Shown here: piece after piece, positions 1 to 4,925 of the stretch | Position numbering within the stretch: the stretch's first letter is position 1 | How the letters are laid out: every line of letters begins with the position of its first letter | Source of the DNA: JABMMZ01 sp044377005 | GTDB taxonomy: Bacteria > Bacteroidota > Bacteroidia > NS11-12g > UBA955 | DNA length: 5,048 nucleotides | Assembly (NCBI GenBank): GCA_044377005.1 | Contig: JBILJV010000103.1 | Location: forward strand, 1 to 5,048 | Direction: 5' to 3' | Position numbers and translations under genes: made by a program | The notes under the pieces: generated by a model | What the model was told of the DNA's origin: nothing | The model's database searches: none | What the model saw: the letters and a program-made list of their open reading frames with translations, nothing else

Positions 1-14
1 AATAATAAAGAATC

Positions 15-587
15 ATGCAAGACTTCATAGACCAAGCCGCAAAAAATGACGTAGTACTTTATGATATTGGAAAGTGTCAATTTTGTGGTGCAAACTATCA
101 ACGAGGGATTTTTGAATGTATGGAAAACTATAACAATGGACTTGCATTTTTAGATTTTAACGATTCGAAAAATCATTTGTTTAGATTTTTAAGTGTTGAT
201 TCTCATGCCTTGCAACACCCAGAAATTCATGGACGATGGAGCAATCATTTTCATTTGACAAGGTTACATTTAATACTTGAAAAAAAGCAAACATGGGACT
301 ACAACAAATCACCCCTTCTCAGTGACTACTTAAATAAATATAAATCAAACAAACCAAATGAGTTTCTTAAAGCCCCAGCATCATTGAATAGAGGAAAAAT
401 TACTGCAAAAGATTTGACCAAGGTAACAACAGCAGAAGAATGTGCTCAACTTATTATAAAATGGGCAGAAGAAGTATATCATTCATGGAATTCAAACCAT
501 GGAACAGTTTCTCAAATTGCAGAAGGTTTTTTAGCTAACTATTACAATGAAACAACACAAGGAAGAAAAACAATGAAATACAAATAG
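15..587 (+). CDS. DUF5946-like Cys/His-rich protein of unknown function
   Basis: A 190-residue protein that I place in the DUF5946 family from remembered family features. Near the N-terminus there is a C21-x-x-C24-G-A pair followed by C35. A histidine-rich middle follows, with H54, D62, H64, the signature L66-Q-H-P69, then H78, H80 and H85. The C-terminal part has K149-W-A-E-E-V, W158 and N161-H162-G-T-V, resembling the WAE..W..HH.TV ending of that family. The Cys and His residues suggest a metal site, but that is inference; no reaction is known to me. No signal peptide or membrane segment is visible, so it is probably cytosolic. The ATG at 15 is the first start after an in-frame stop at 6-8, so the gene is complete in the window although its promoter is not. 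It stands alone on this strand and ends about 100 nt before a strong terminator. Confidence 0.72.
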   Translation: MQDFIDQAAKNDVVLYDIGKCQFCGANYQRGIFECMENYNNGLAFLDFNDSKNHLFRFLSVDSHALQHPEIHGRWSNHFHLTRLHLILEKKQTWDYNKSPLLSDYLNKYKSNKPNEFLKAPASLNRGKITAKDLTKVTTAEECAQLIIKWAEEVYHSWNSNHGTVSQIAEGFLANYYNETTQGRKTMKYK

Positions 588-645
588 CCATTTCAATAAT
601 TGGGTGGTTCATTAATTAGGTAAACATATCGAATAATCCCTCAAT

Positions 646-720
646 TCATTCCAAAATTGGTTCGAGAATAGCCCCGTTTGGGGAGCATCAAAAAGCCGCA
701 AGTCCTGCGGCTTTTTTTAT
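646..720 (+). pseudogene. Possible 3' tail remnant of a GIY-YIG-type endonuclease gene
   Basis: From 637 to beyond 720 one plus-strand frame stays open, bounded upstream by the stop at 634-636. It reads SFQNWFENSPVWGASKSRK and continues through the terminator hairpin. From memory, many Bacteroidota GIY-YIG nuclease genes end with GGTTCGAG, then GGGG-AGCA, then a hairpin terminator, and are translated through it; here GGTTCGAG (659-666) and GGGGAGCA (680-687) have the same order and spacing. No GIY-YIG catalytic domain remains upstream, since the DUF5946-like gene sits there in another frame. This is therefore at most a leftover tail, and it could be only a conserved terminator module. Confidence 0.3.
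690..718 (+). terminator. Rho-independent terminator after the DUF5946-like gene
   Basis: A perfect GCCGCA/TGCGGC stem (695-700 with 706-711) and a 5-nt loop are extended by AAAAA pairing with TTTTT, then a run of seven T residues (712-718). It is oriented to end transcription from 15-587 about 100 nt after the stop codon. The minus direction has only five T residues and would be weaker. Confidence 0.88.
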
Positions 721-797
721 TCACTCTCATTTTCACCTTCACATTCACTCTAAATCATGTCATGTGAATTTTCATTCGAAAATTTCACCTCACAAAA

Positions 798-826
798 AAA
801 GGTTGCACCGATTAAGTGCAACCTTT
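798..826 (-). terminator. Terminator of the nuclease-like gene
   Basis: An 11-bp perfect stem (798-808 with 816-826, core GGTTGCAC/GTGCAACC) encloses a 7-nt loop. Read on the minus strand it is followed by seven T residues (the complement of 794-800). It lies about 58 nt past the stop of 884-1474. The plus-strand side lacks a T run, so it serves the minus strand. Its position and flanks show that it was originally the terminator of a T9SS cargo gene. Confidence 0.88.
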
Positions 827-849
827 CATTTATCTGAATAAGTTAAGGG

Positions 850-864
850 CTATTGTAAAACGAT
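850..864 (-). pseudogene. Remnant of a T9SS cargo gene: last four codons and stop
   Basis: On the minus strand these bases read I-V-L-Q-stop, the exact ending of all three array proteins to the right, and the 3' flank (832-849) is also shared. The codon immediately before is TAA, so nothing upstream is translated into it. The rest of the gene is missing and the nuclease-like gene lies 20 nt further upstream. The match alone would be too short to trust, but together with the shared 3' UTR and hairpin it is convincing. Confidence 0.75.
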
Positions 865-883
865 TTATTTATTTAAATCAAAA

Positions 884-1474
884 TTATTTAAATTGACAGA
901 TATAGAATTTTACAGATATGCGCACCCCATTCCAATTGCCTTTCGCCACAATAGATTGGTAATTGTTATCTATAGCATGGAAGGCTTTATCCCATTCATT
1001 AATAGTGTTTACTTCTTTGTTTTGGATTCGGTTTAAAATTGGATTCTTATAACTTTTCCTTAACCAATGCTCATATTGCACAGGAACTTCTAAAATATCA
1101 ATGATAGTAGTAACGGTGAAAGAATCAAAATCTTGCTTAACATAATCTTTAGCTCTTTTTTGGTCTTTATAAGCGTGGTTACTCCCATAATTTGAAGGTT
1201 GCCATGTTCCATTTGTGCCTAACTCTATGATGTAATCAACTGTTTCGCTCTTCTTTTCCTTCCAAGCTATTATATCCACTCGGTTAATCTTTTCTCCTTT
1301 AGGTTTAAAACTATACTCAGTTTCAATATTCTTATTTTCTTTGTATAATTCATCAAAAAGACAATCCCTAACATAGTTCTCAATTCCACCCTTCATGGCC
1401 ATTTTCACAAAACAAGGTGATTCAAATTCACTTTTTTGTTTGTCTAATGCTTTTACAATTTGTTCTCTGTTCAT
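884..1474 (-). CDS. PD-(D/E)XK-nuclease-like protein, function unknown
   Basis: A 196-residue protein I cannot assign to a named family. The arrangement resembles a restriction-endonuclease-like fold. An N-terminal helix (E32-N-Y-V-R-D-C-L-F-D-E-L) is followed by a beta strand and then K63-I-N-R-V-D67-I-I-A-W. A variable turn leads to D80-Y-I-I-E84-L-G86, and then a helix containing Y102-K-D-Q-K-R-A-K-D. In the classical motif the last residue after E-x is lysine; here it is glycine (G86), so catalysis would need a displaced lysine or may be lost. The protein is rich in lysine. No signal peptide or membrane helix is seen, so it is likely cytosolic. The ATG at 1472-1474 is preceded by very AT-rich sequence. 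It is divergent from the acidic-protein gene at 1555 and ends just before a T9SS gene remnant. A restriction enzyme, a defence nuclease or a non-catalytic relative are all possible. Confidence 0.45.
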   Translation of the reverse strand: MNREQIVKALDKQKSEFESPCFVKMAMKGGIENYVRDCLFDELYKENKNIETEYSFKPKGEKINRVDIIAWKEKKSETVDYIIELGTNGTWQPSNYGSNHAYKDQKRAKDYVKQDFDSFTVTTIIDILEVPVQYEHWLRKSYKNPILNRIQNKEVNTINEWDKAFHAIDNNYQSIVAKGNWNGVRISVKFYICQFK

Positions 1475-1554
1475 ATTTAATAAATATATAAATTTAAGGA
1501 ATTCAAATAAAATGATTTATTTTGAATAACACTATTAAATAAGTAAAAGTGATT
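1475..1554. promoter_or_regulatory. Divergent promoter/operator region
   Basis: This 80-bp, extremely AT-rich spacer lies between two genes read outward, so it must hold both promoters. A dyad spans 1501-1527: ATTCAAA (1501-1507) pairs with TTTGAAT (1521-1527), two mismatches follow, then four more pairs around centre 1514, which is almost the exact middle of the spacer. Each arm carries a TTTG facing outward, the usual distal promoter element in Bacteroidota. The candidate TAnnTTTG-like partners (complement of 1481-1488; 1544-1551) are poor and very close to the start codons, so the exact promoters are unsure. The dyad could be a shared operator. Confidence 0.4.
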
Positions 1555-1920
1555 ATGGAACATCTTGAGCTTTACATCAAATTAACACAATTAGCAGAGC
1601 AGCATAGGTCAACTGGTGACGAATTGGAAGACATTAAAGACTCTGATTCTATTGAAATGGAGGCATGGGAAATTGTTTACCAGTATTGTCTTGATATGGA
1701 TTACAATACACCCCTAAAACTTCTTGAAAACAAACCAGCTTTTGAGGATGATAATACATTTGGAGAAAAGAAATGGTTCATAGATACTTTGATAGTTTCA
1801 AATGCTGATATTACTGAAATTTCGTATCATTTGGTTTCACAATTTTGGCCTGAAGAATTCTCAAGTAAAGAGGACTTTATTGAATCAACGAAAGCTTACC
1901 TTGAAGCATCTTTATATTAA
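1555..1920 (+). CDS. Small strongly acidic protein, function unknown
   Basis: A 121-residue protein with about 28 Asp/Glu against 9 Lys/Arg, hence a large net negative charge. I do not recognise a family. The N-terminal half looks helical and includes an acidic cluster G-D-E-L-E-D-I-K-D-S-D-S-I-E; the C-terminal half has a W-F-I-D-T-L strand-like stretch, then Q-F-W-P-E-E-F and a final helix. No signal peptide, membrane segment or zinc motif is visible. A GTG six bases upstream (1549) would add two residues, but the ATG at 1555 is the more likely start. The gene is divergent from the lysine-rich nuclease-like gene, and the opposite charge raises the idea of an inhibitor, immunity protein or DNA mimic. 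That is inference only, since nothing in the residues proves an interaction. Confidence 0.6.
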   Translation: MEHLELYIKLTQLAEQHRSTGDELEDIKDSDSIEMEAWEIVYQYCLDMDYNTPLKLLENKPAFEDDNTFGEKKWFIDTLIVSNADITEISYHLVSQFWPEEFSSKEDFIESTKAYLEASLY

Positions 1921-2066
1921 GAATCACCATATTCTTAGCCAAGAAATATTTCCCCTGTCCAGCAAACTAAACACTCTTTAAAATCATTATCTATTTGTTT
2001 TATAAAGGATTATGTAATCTATAAGGGGTTGAGGGTTGTATTTAGGGTCAATTAGGGGAGCCAAAC

Positions 2067-2097
2067 AAAAATCCACTCATGTCCGAGTGGATTTTTT
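2067..2097 (+). terminator. Rho-independent terminator after the acidic-protein gene
   Basis: A perfect 12-bp stem (2067-2078 with 2085-2096, core TCCACTC/GAGTGGA) with a 6-nt loop ATGTCC is followed by a T run (2092-2097). It is A/T-flanked on both sides and could act in both directions. It lies about 150 nt after the stop of 1555-1920. Like the terminator at 690, it is preceded at a few bases by GGGGAGC. Confidence 0.88.
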
Positions 2098-2188
2098 CTT
2101 TTAAAGCCTTTTTAAACCCTTGTAAACAATAGATATTTAAGCAAATAAGAGTGCTTGTATTTACAATTGAGGGTAAATCCAAATTACG

Positions 2189-2265
2189 CACAAAAAAAAG
2201 CTTACACTTTTTAGGTGCAAGCTTTCAATAATCTGAATAAGTTAAGTGTTATTGTAAAACGATTT
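2189..2265 (-). repeat. Direct repeat, right copy: end of T9SS cargo gene plus terminator
   Basis: This is the counterpart of 791-866. Here the shared block is in its natural place: the last codons and TAA stop of the cargo gene 2249-3592, its short 3' UTR (2231-2248), and the terminator hairpin. The two copies lie about 1.4 kb apart in the same orientation and bracket the nuclease-like and acidic-protein genes. Confidence 0.85.
2192..2225 (-). terminator. Terminator of the T9SS cargo array
   Basis: The stem AAAGCTT/AAGCTTT (2197-2203 with 2219-2225) has one A·C mismatch and then CAC/GTG (2205-2207 with 2215-2217), around a 7-nt loop. On the minus strand it is followed by eight T residues (complement of 2192-2199). 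It begins 23 nt after the stop of the last array gene and is the only terminator seen in the array. Confidence 0.85.
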
Positions 2266-2695
2266 TCTTAACACCAACCACCTTGTTGTTTGCATCGGTG
2301 ATATAAAGAGTATAAACACCTGCTCCACCCATTGTATTGGCATCAATTACAAACTGTCGTTGATTGATAACAGATTGGAACACCTCTTGACCAATTGAAT
2401 TTATAATTTTTGCAGTATAAGAACCCATTGTGCTGAAGTTCCCATTATCAATAATGACTTGAGTGCTACTTGGGTTGGGATAAACCTTTACCGTATTGTA
2501 AATAGGATTGTTTAAGCTACTTGTATTAACTTTAATATAAAGGGTATCAGTGGTGCTTGTAATACAGGTATCATTAACCGTTAACATTGCTGCCACTGAA
2601 GTGTCTTTACAAGTGTTTTTGGTGGCTATTACTCTGAAGAGTTGTTTGTGGTTATTTAACTGAATGTTATTTACTGTTAACTTCTTAGTGGTAAC
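2249..2695 (-). repeat. Conserved 3' cassette of array member A
   Basis: This stretch encodes the final 148 residues plus stop: the second part of the Ig-like domain and the T9SS sorting domain. At protein level 138 of 148 residues match the equivalent block of the neighbouring gene (3598-4044). The bases 2622-2696 are an exact 75-bp match to 3971-4045. Conservation falls off toward the LamG domain. Confidence 0.9.
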
Positions 2696-3592
2696 ACCTG
2701 AGTATACTGAATTGGATGGTAAATTAACCCAACCAACATTAGATGGATTAGACTGCCATTGGTAAGAAGCAGTTGTATCACTTGCTAAAGCTGTAAATTG
2801 AGCTTGGGCATTGATACTTGAAGATATATTAATTGGGTCATTGGATATTGATAATTTGCAATCATCATACAAAAGAGATATTTCTTTCTGAGTTAACTCT
2901 CGATTCCAAAATCCAATATCATCAAGTTGACCATTGAAGTAATTATAACTAGAACTAGTTGACCAAGGTTTTCCAAAAGAAAGATTTGCTGAATTTGAAC
3001 CTATCGATGAATATTGATTGTAAGTCATAAATAAAACACCATTTAAATATGTTTTTGTTGATGTCAAATCTGTTGTAAAACATATGTTATACCAAGTGTT
3101 AAGTTGTATTTGAGCAAATGGAATATTACTTCCCTGCGATGATTGATTAGCTGAGACTCCATATCTATAATTCAATGTATTAACAGAAGTATAATTAGAT
3201 AGAAATATTTGAAAATAAGAACTCCCTTGTCCATTTGAAGATGTCTTACTTATAATGTAGTGCTCTTTCCCATCATTAGGGTAAGAAGAAATTTTAAACC
3301 AAAAAGAAATTGTTTGTCCATTTGGATAATTTTCTATGGTTGAAGATGAGGGAACATCAATGTAATTTGAAACACCATCAAAATTATAAGCAGAACTTGA
3401 TTTTCCAAATCTATCTATAGTTAAGGTAGTTCCATTAACAGTTCCATTATTCCCATTACCACTTTCATCATTTGCATTTCCCGAAAATGGCCACCAACCA
3501 ACTAAACCATTGCTCGGCACATAACTTGGCACTTGTGCATTAGCACTTAATAAAGTTCCCAAAAGGAACATACTGAGTAATATATTTTTCAT
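2249..3592 (-). CDS. Secreted LamG-domain/Ig-like protein with T9SS sorting domain (array member A)
   Basis: A 447-residue surface or secreted protein. Residues 1-19 form a Sec signal peptide (MKNILLSMFLLGTLLSANA, probable cleavage before Q20). Residues 24-245 are a LamG/concanavalin-like jelly roll, with the typical opening G-L-V-G-W-W-P-F-S-G-N-A-N-D-E-S-G-N-G (29-47) and closing G-Q-L-D-D-I-G-F-W-N-R-E-L-T (221-234). Residues 250-345 look like an Ig-like domain with Y277-Q-W-Q and two cysteines, C328 and C343. The rest is a type A T9SS sorting domain starting with V370-Y-P-N-P and ending G-V-K-K-I-V-L-Q. LamG domains usually bind carbohydrate or protein; the ligand here is unknown. It has no lipobox. 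Its ATG lies 5 nt after the stop of the upstream paralogue, so it is presumably the last gene of an operon. Confidence 0.93.
   Translation of the reverse strand: MKNILLSMFLLGTLLSANAQVPSYVPSNGLVGWWPFSGNANDESGNGNNGTVNGTTLTIDRFGKSSSAYNFDGVSNYIDVPSSSTIENYPNGQTISFWFKISSYPNDGKEHYIISKTSSNGQGSSYFQIFLSNYTSVNTLNYRYGVSANQSSQGSNIPFAQIQLNTWYNICFTTDLTSTKTYLNGVLFMTYNQYSSIGSNSANLSFGKPWSTSSSYNYFNGQLDDIGFWNRELTQKEISLLYDDCKLSISNDPINISSSINAQAQFTALASDTTASYQWQSNPSNVGWVNLPSNSVYSGVTTKKLTVNNIQLNNHKQLFRVIATKNTCKDTSVAAMLTVNDTCITSTTDTLYIKVNTSSLNNPIYNTVKVYPNPSSTQVIIDNGNFSTMGSYTAKIINSIGQEVFQSVINQRQFVIDANTMGGAGVYTLYITDANNKVVGVKKIVLQ
3501..3571 (-). repeat. Conserved 5' cassette of array member A
   Basis: These 71 bases are identical to 4829-4899 except for one position. 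They encode most of the signal peptide and the start of the mature protein up to the LamG opening (roughly residues 8-31). Identity breaks down immediately inside the LamG domain, and the first few codons of the gene also differ. Confidence 0.9.
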
Positions 3593-3597
3593 GTTTT

Positions 3598-4044
3598 TTA
3601 TTGTAAAACGATTTTCTTTACACCTATAACCTTATTGTTGGCATCGGTGATATAAAGCGTATACACACCTGCTCCACCCATGGTTTTAGCATCAATAACA
3701 AACTGTTGTTGATTGATAACCGATTGGAACACCTGTTGACCAGCGGTATTAACGATTTTTGCCGTATAAGAACCCATTGTGCTGTAGTTTCCATTATCGA
3801 TAATGACTTGAGTGCTACTTGGGTTGGGATAAACCTTTACCGTATTGTAAATAGGATTGTTTAAACTACTTGTATTAACTTTTATATAAAGGGTATCTGT
3901 TGTGCTTGTAATACAGGTATCGTTGACTGATAACATTGCTACAACTGAGGTGTCTTTACAAGTGTTTTTAGTGGCTATTACTCTGAAGAGTTGTTTGTGG
4001 TTATTTAACTGAATGTTATTTACTGTTAACTTCTTAGTGGTAAC
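3598..4044 (-). repeat. Conserved 3' cassette of array member B
   Basis: This is the counterpart of 2249-2695 (138/148 residues identical). Its last part, together with the poly-T/A junction (3594-3720), is identical over 127 bases to 4922-5048, the start of the next copy, up to the window edge. Confidence 0.9.
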
Positions 4045-4920
4045 ATCTGAATAGGAAGAATTTGATGGCACATTTGCCCAATCCATATTAGATGCATTTG
4101 ATTGCCATTGGTAAGATGATGATGTATCACTAGCTAAAGCTGTAAATTGAGCTTGACCGTTGATGTTTGAAGATTGACTAGTTGGTTCGGTCGCTATATT
4201 TAATTGGCAACCAATATATAAATCATTTATTTCTGTAGCAGTTAATGCTCGGTTCCAAATTCCAATATCATCTAGTTTGCCGTTTTGGTACCAAAAAGAA
4301 TTGTAAGCTTTCCCAATTAATATTTTATTTAGGCTAGCAGCTATTAGATTATTTGCTGACTGTGCTAGTAAAACACCATTAATAAATAAATTTGATGTAC
4401 TTGTATTATAATCGCAAGTCATAGCAACATGATACCAATTGTTTGATGAAGGTGATGTGGATGGGGTAACTTGCATGCTAGCTCCAACTCCAGCATATCC
4501 ACATAGACCAGATAAATATCCATTAGTCCCATTTGCATTTCCATAACCGATACTATAACCAGTATTTGAAGCATCTAAGAAAAAAACAATCACCTGTGGG
4601 TCACGATAATTATAACTAATACTATTAGTCCACCCAGTTAATGTAATTCCATTTGATGCATTTACTGTGGTCGGTAAATTGCAAAAAATGAAATCAGAAT
4701 TTCCATTAAAGCTATATGCAGAGTTTGAATTTCCTTGTCTATCTGAAGTTAAAGAAGCTCCACTAACTGTTCCATGATAACTATTTGAGCTCTCATCATT
4801 CGCATTACCATTAAAAGGATACCAACCGACTAAACCATTGCTCGGCACATAACTTGGCACTTGTGCATTAGCATTTAATAAAGTTCCCAAAAGGAACATG
4901 CTTAGTATTATTTTTTTCAT
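3598..4920 (-). CDS. Secreted LamG-domain/Ig-like protein with T9SS sorting domain (array member B)
   Basis: A 440-residue paralogue of the gene downstream. It has a signal peptide (MKKIILSMFLLGTLLNANA, cleavage probably before Q20) and a LamG-like domain at about 24-238, opening G-L-V-G-W-Y-P-F-N-G-N-A-N-D-E-S and closing G-K-L-D-D-I-G-I-W-N-R-A-L-T-A-T-E. An Ig-like domain follows at about 243-338 with Y270-Q-W-Q and cysteines C321 and C336, then a type A T9SS sorting domain from V363-Y-P-N-P. The LamG middle is only distantly similar to that of its neighbour and has extra cysteines (C80, C140), while both ends are almost the same. The product should be exported by Sec, then by the T9SS through the outer membrane, where the sorting domain is normally removed. 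The ATG follows the previous gene's stop by 5 nt, and no promoter fits in the gap. Confidence 0.93.
   Translation of the reverse strand: MKKIILSMFLLGTLLNANAQVPSYVPSNGLVGWYPFNGNANDESSNSYHGTVSGASLTSDRQGNSNSAYSFNGNSDFIFCNLPTTVNASNGITLTGWTNSISYNYRDPQVIVFFLDASNTGYSIGYGNANGTNGYLSGLCGYAGVGASMQVTPSTSPSSNNWYHVAMTCDYNTSTSNLFINGVLLAQSANNLIAASLNKILIGKAYNSFWYQNGKLDDIGIWNRALTATEINDLYIGCQLNIATEPTSQSSNINGQAQFTALASDTSSSYQWQSNASNMDWANVPSNSSYSDVTTKKLTVNNIQLNNHKQLFRVIATKNTCKDTSVVAMLSVNDTCITSTTDTLYIKVNTSSLNNPIYNTVKVYPNPSSTQVIIDNGNYSTMGSYTAKIVNTAGQQVFQSVINQQQFVIDAKTMGGAGVYTLYITDANNKVIGVKKIVLQ
4829..4899 (-). repeat. Conserved 5' cassette of array member B
   Basis: The counterpart of 3501-3571 with one difference in 71 bases. 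It covers the signal peptide core and the first mature residues (VPSYVPSNGLV). Confidence 0.9.
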
Positions 4921-4925
4921 ATTTT

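Larger units (their letters stand above)
791..866 (-). repeat. Direct repeat, left copy: T9SS cargo gene end plus 3' UTR and terminator
   Basis: This 76-bp block matches 2189-2265 in the same orientation. The inner part, 832-866, is 33/35 identical to 2231-2265 and includes the last codons of a cargo gene, read on the minus strand as I-V-L-Q-stop (850-864, TAG here and TAA in the right copy). The outer part is a hairpin plus an A run, similar in structure but diverged in stem sequence. Identity stops at about 866, where the right copy continues into a T9SS sorting domain and this copy runs into AT-rich sequence ahead of the nuclease-like gene's stop. Confidence 0.85.
588..883. other. Convergent intergenic region with two terminators and a cargo-gene remnant
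   Basis: No intact gene lies in this 296-base gap between two convergent genes. From left to right it holds a GGGGAGC box preceded by a CCCC-GTTT-GGGG mini-hairpin (672-686), a plus-strand terminator (690-718), and a pyrimidine-rich stretch (721-750). An imperfect hairpin at 764-788 (10 pairs, one bulged T, 4-nt loop) follows, then a minus-strand terminator (798-826). The last item is a short remnant of the end of a T9SS cargo gene (850-864). Confidence 0.75.
1921..2248. other. Convergent intergenic region, no gene
   Basis: No credible reading frame is seen in these 328 bases. The first 130 are AT-rich with no structure I can support. A GGGGAGCC box (2055-2062) precedes a strong plus-strand terminator (2067-2097). 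The stretch 2098-2188 shows nothing convincing. From 2189 the right-hand direct repeat begins, containing the terminator of the T9SS cargo array. Confidence 0.75.

Noticed and set aside
650..690. tRNA gene or tRNA 3' end (GGTTCGAG resembles a T-loop)
   Set aside because: The bases around it do not form a T-arm stem, no 5' acceptor partner for GGGGAGC occurs upstream, and no D- or anticodon arm is present.
764..788. Imperfect hairpin as a third terminator
   Set aside because: It pairs 10 positions with one bulge but has no T run on either strand, and it lies between two better terminators.
1549..1554. GTG start two codons upstream for the acidic-protein gene
   Set aside because: An ATG follows two codons later at 1555, and Bacteroidota favour ATG; nothing upstream specifically supports the GTG.
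1475..1554. Firm TTTG/TAnnTTTG promoter calls for both divergent genes
   Set aside because: The candidate proximal elements match poorly, one spacing is short (15 nt), and both lie almost on the start codons.
884..1920. Classical toxin-antitoxin operon
   Set aside because: The genes are divergent rather than co-directional, and neither product resembles a known toxin or antitoxin family that I can recognise.
791..2265. Insertion sequence or transposon bounded by 791-866 and 2189-2265
   Set aside because: The repeats are direct, are explained as cargo-gene ends, and no transposase or integrase lies between them.
3501..4899. CRISPR-like or short tandem repeat structure in the repeated segments
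   Set aside because: The repeats are paralogous coding blocks about 1.3 kb apart, not short regularly spaced units.
2249..4920. Long reading frames on the plus strand or other frames across the array genes
   Set aside because: They are shadows of the minus-strand cargo genes, whose domains and repeats are unambiguous.
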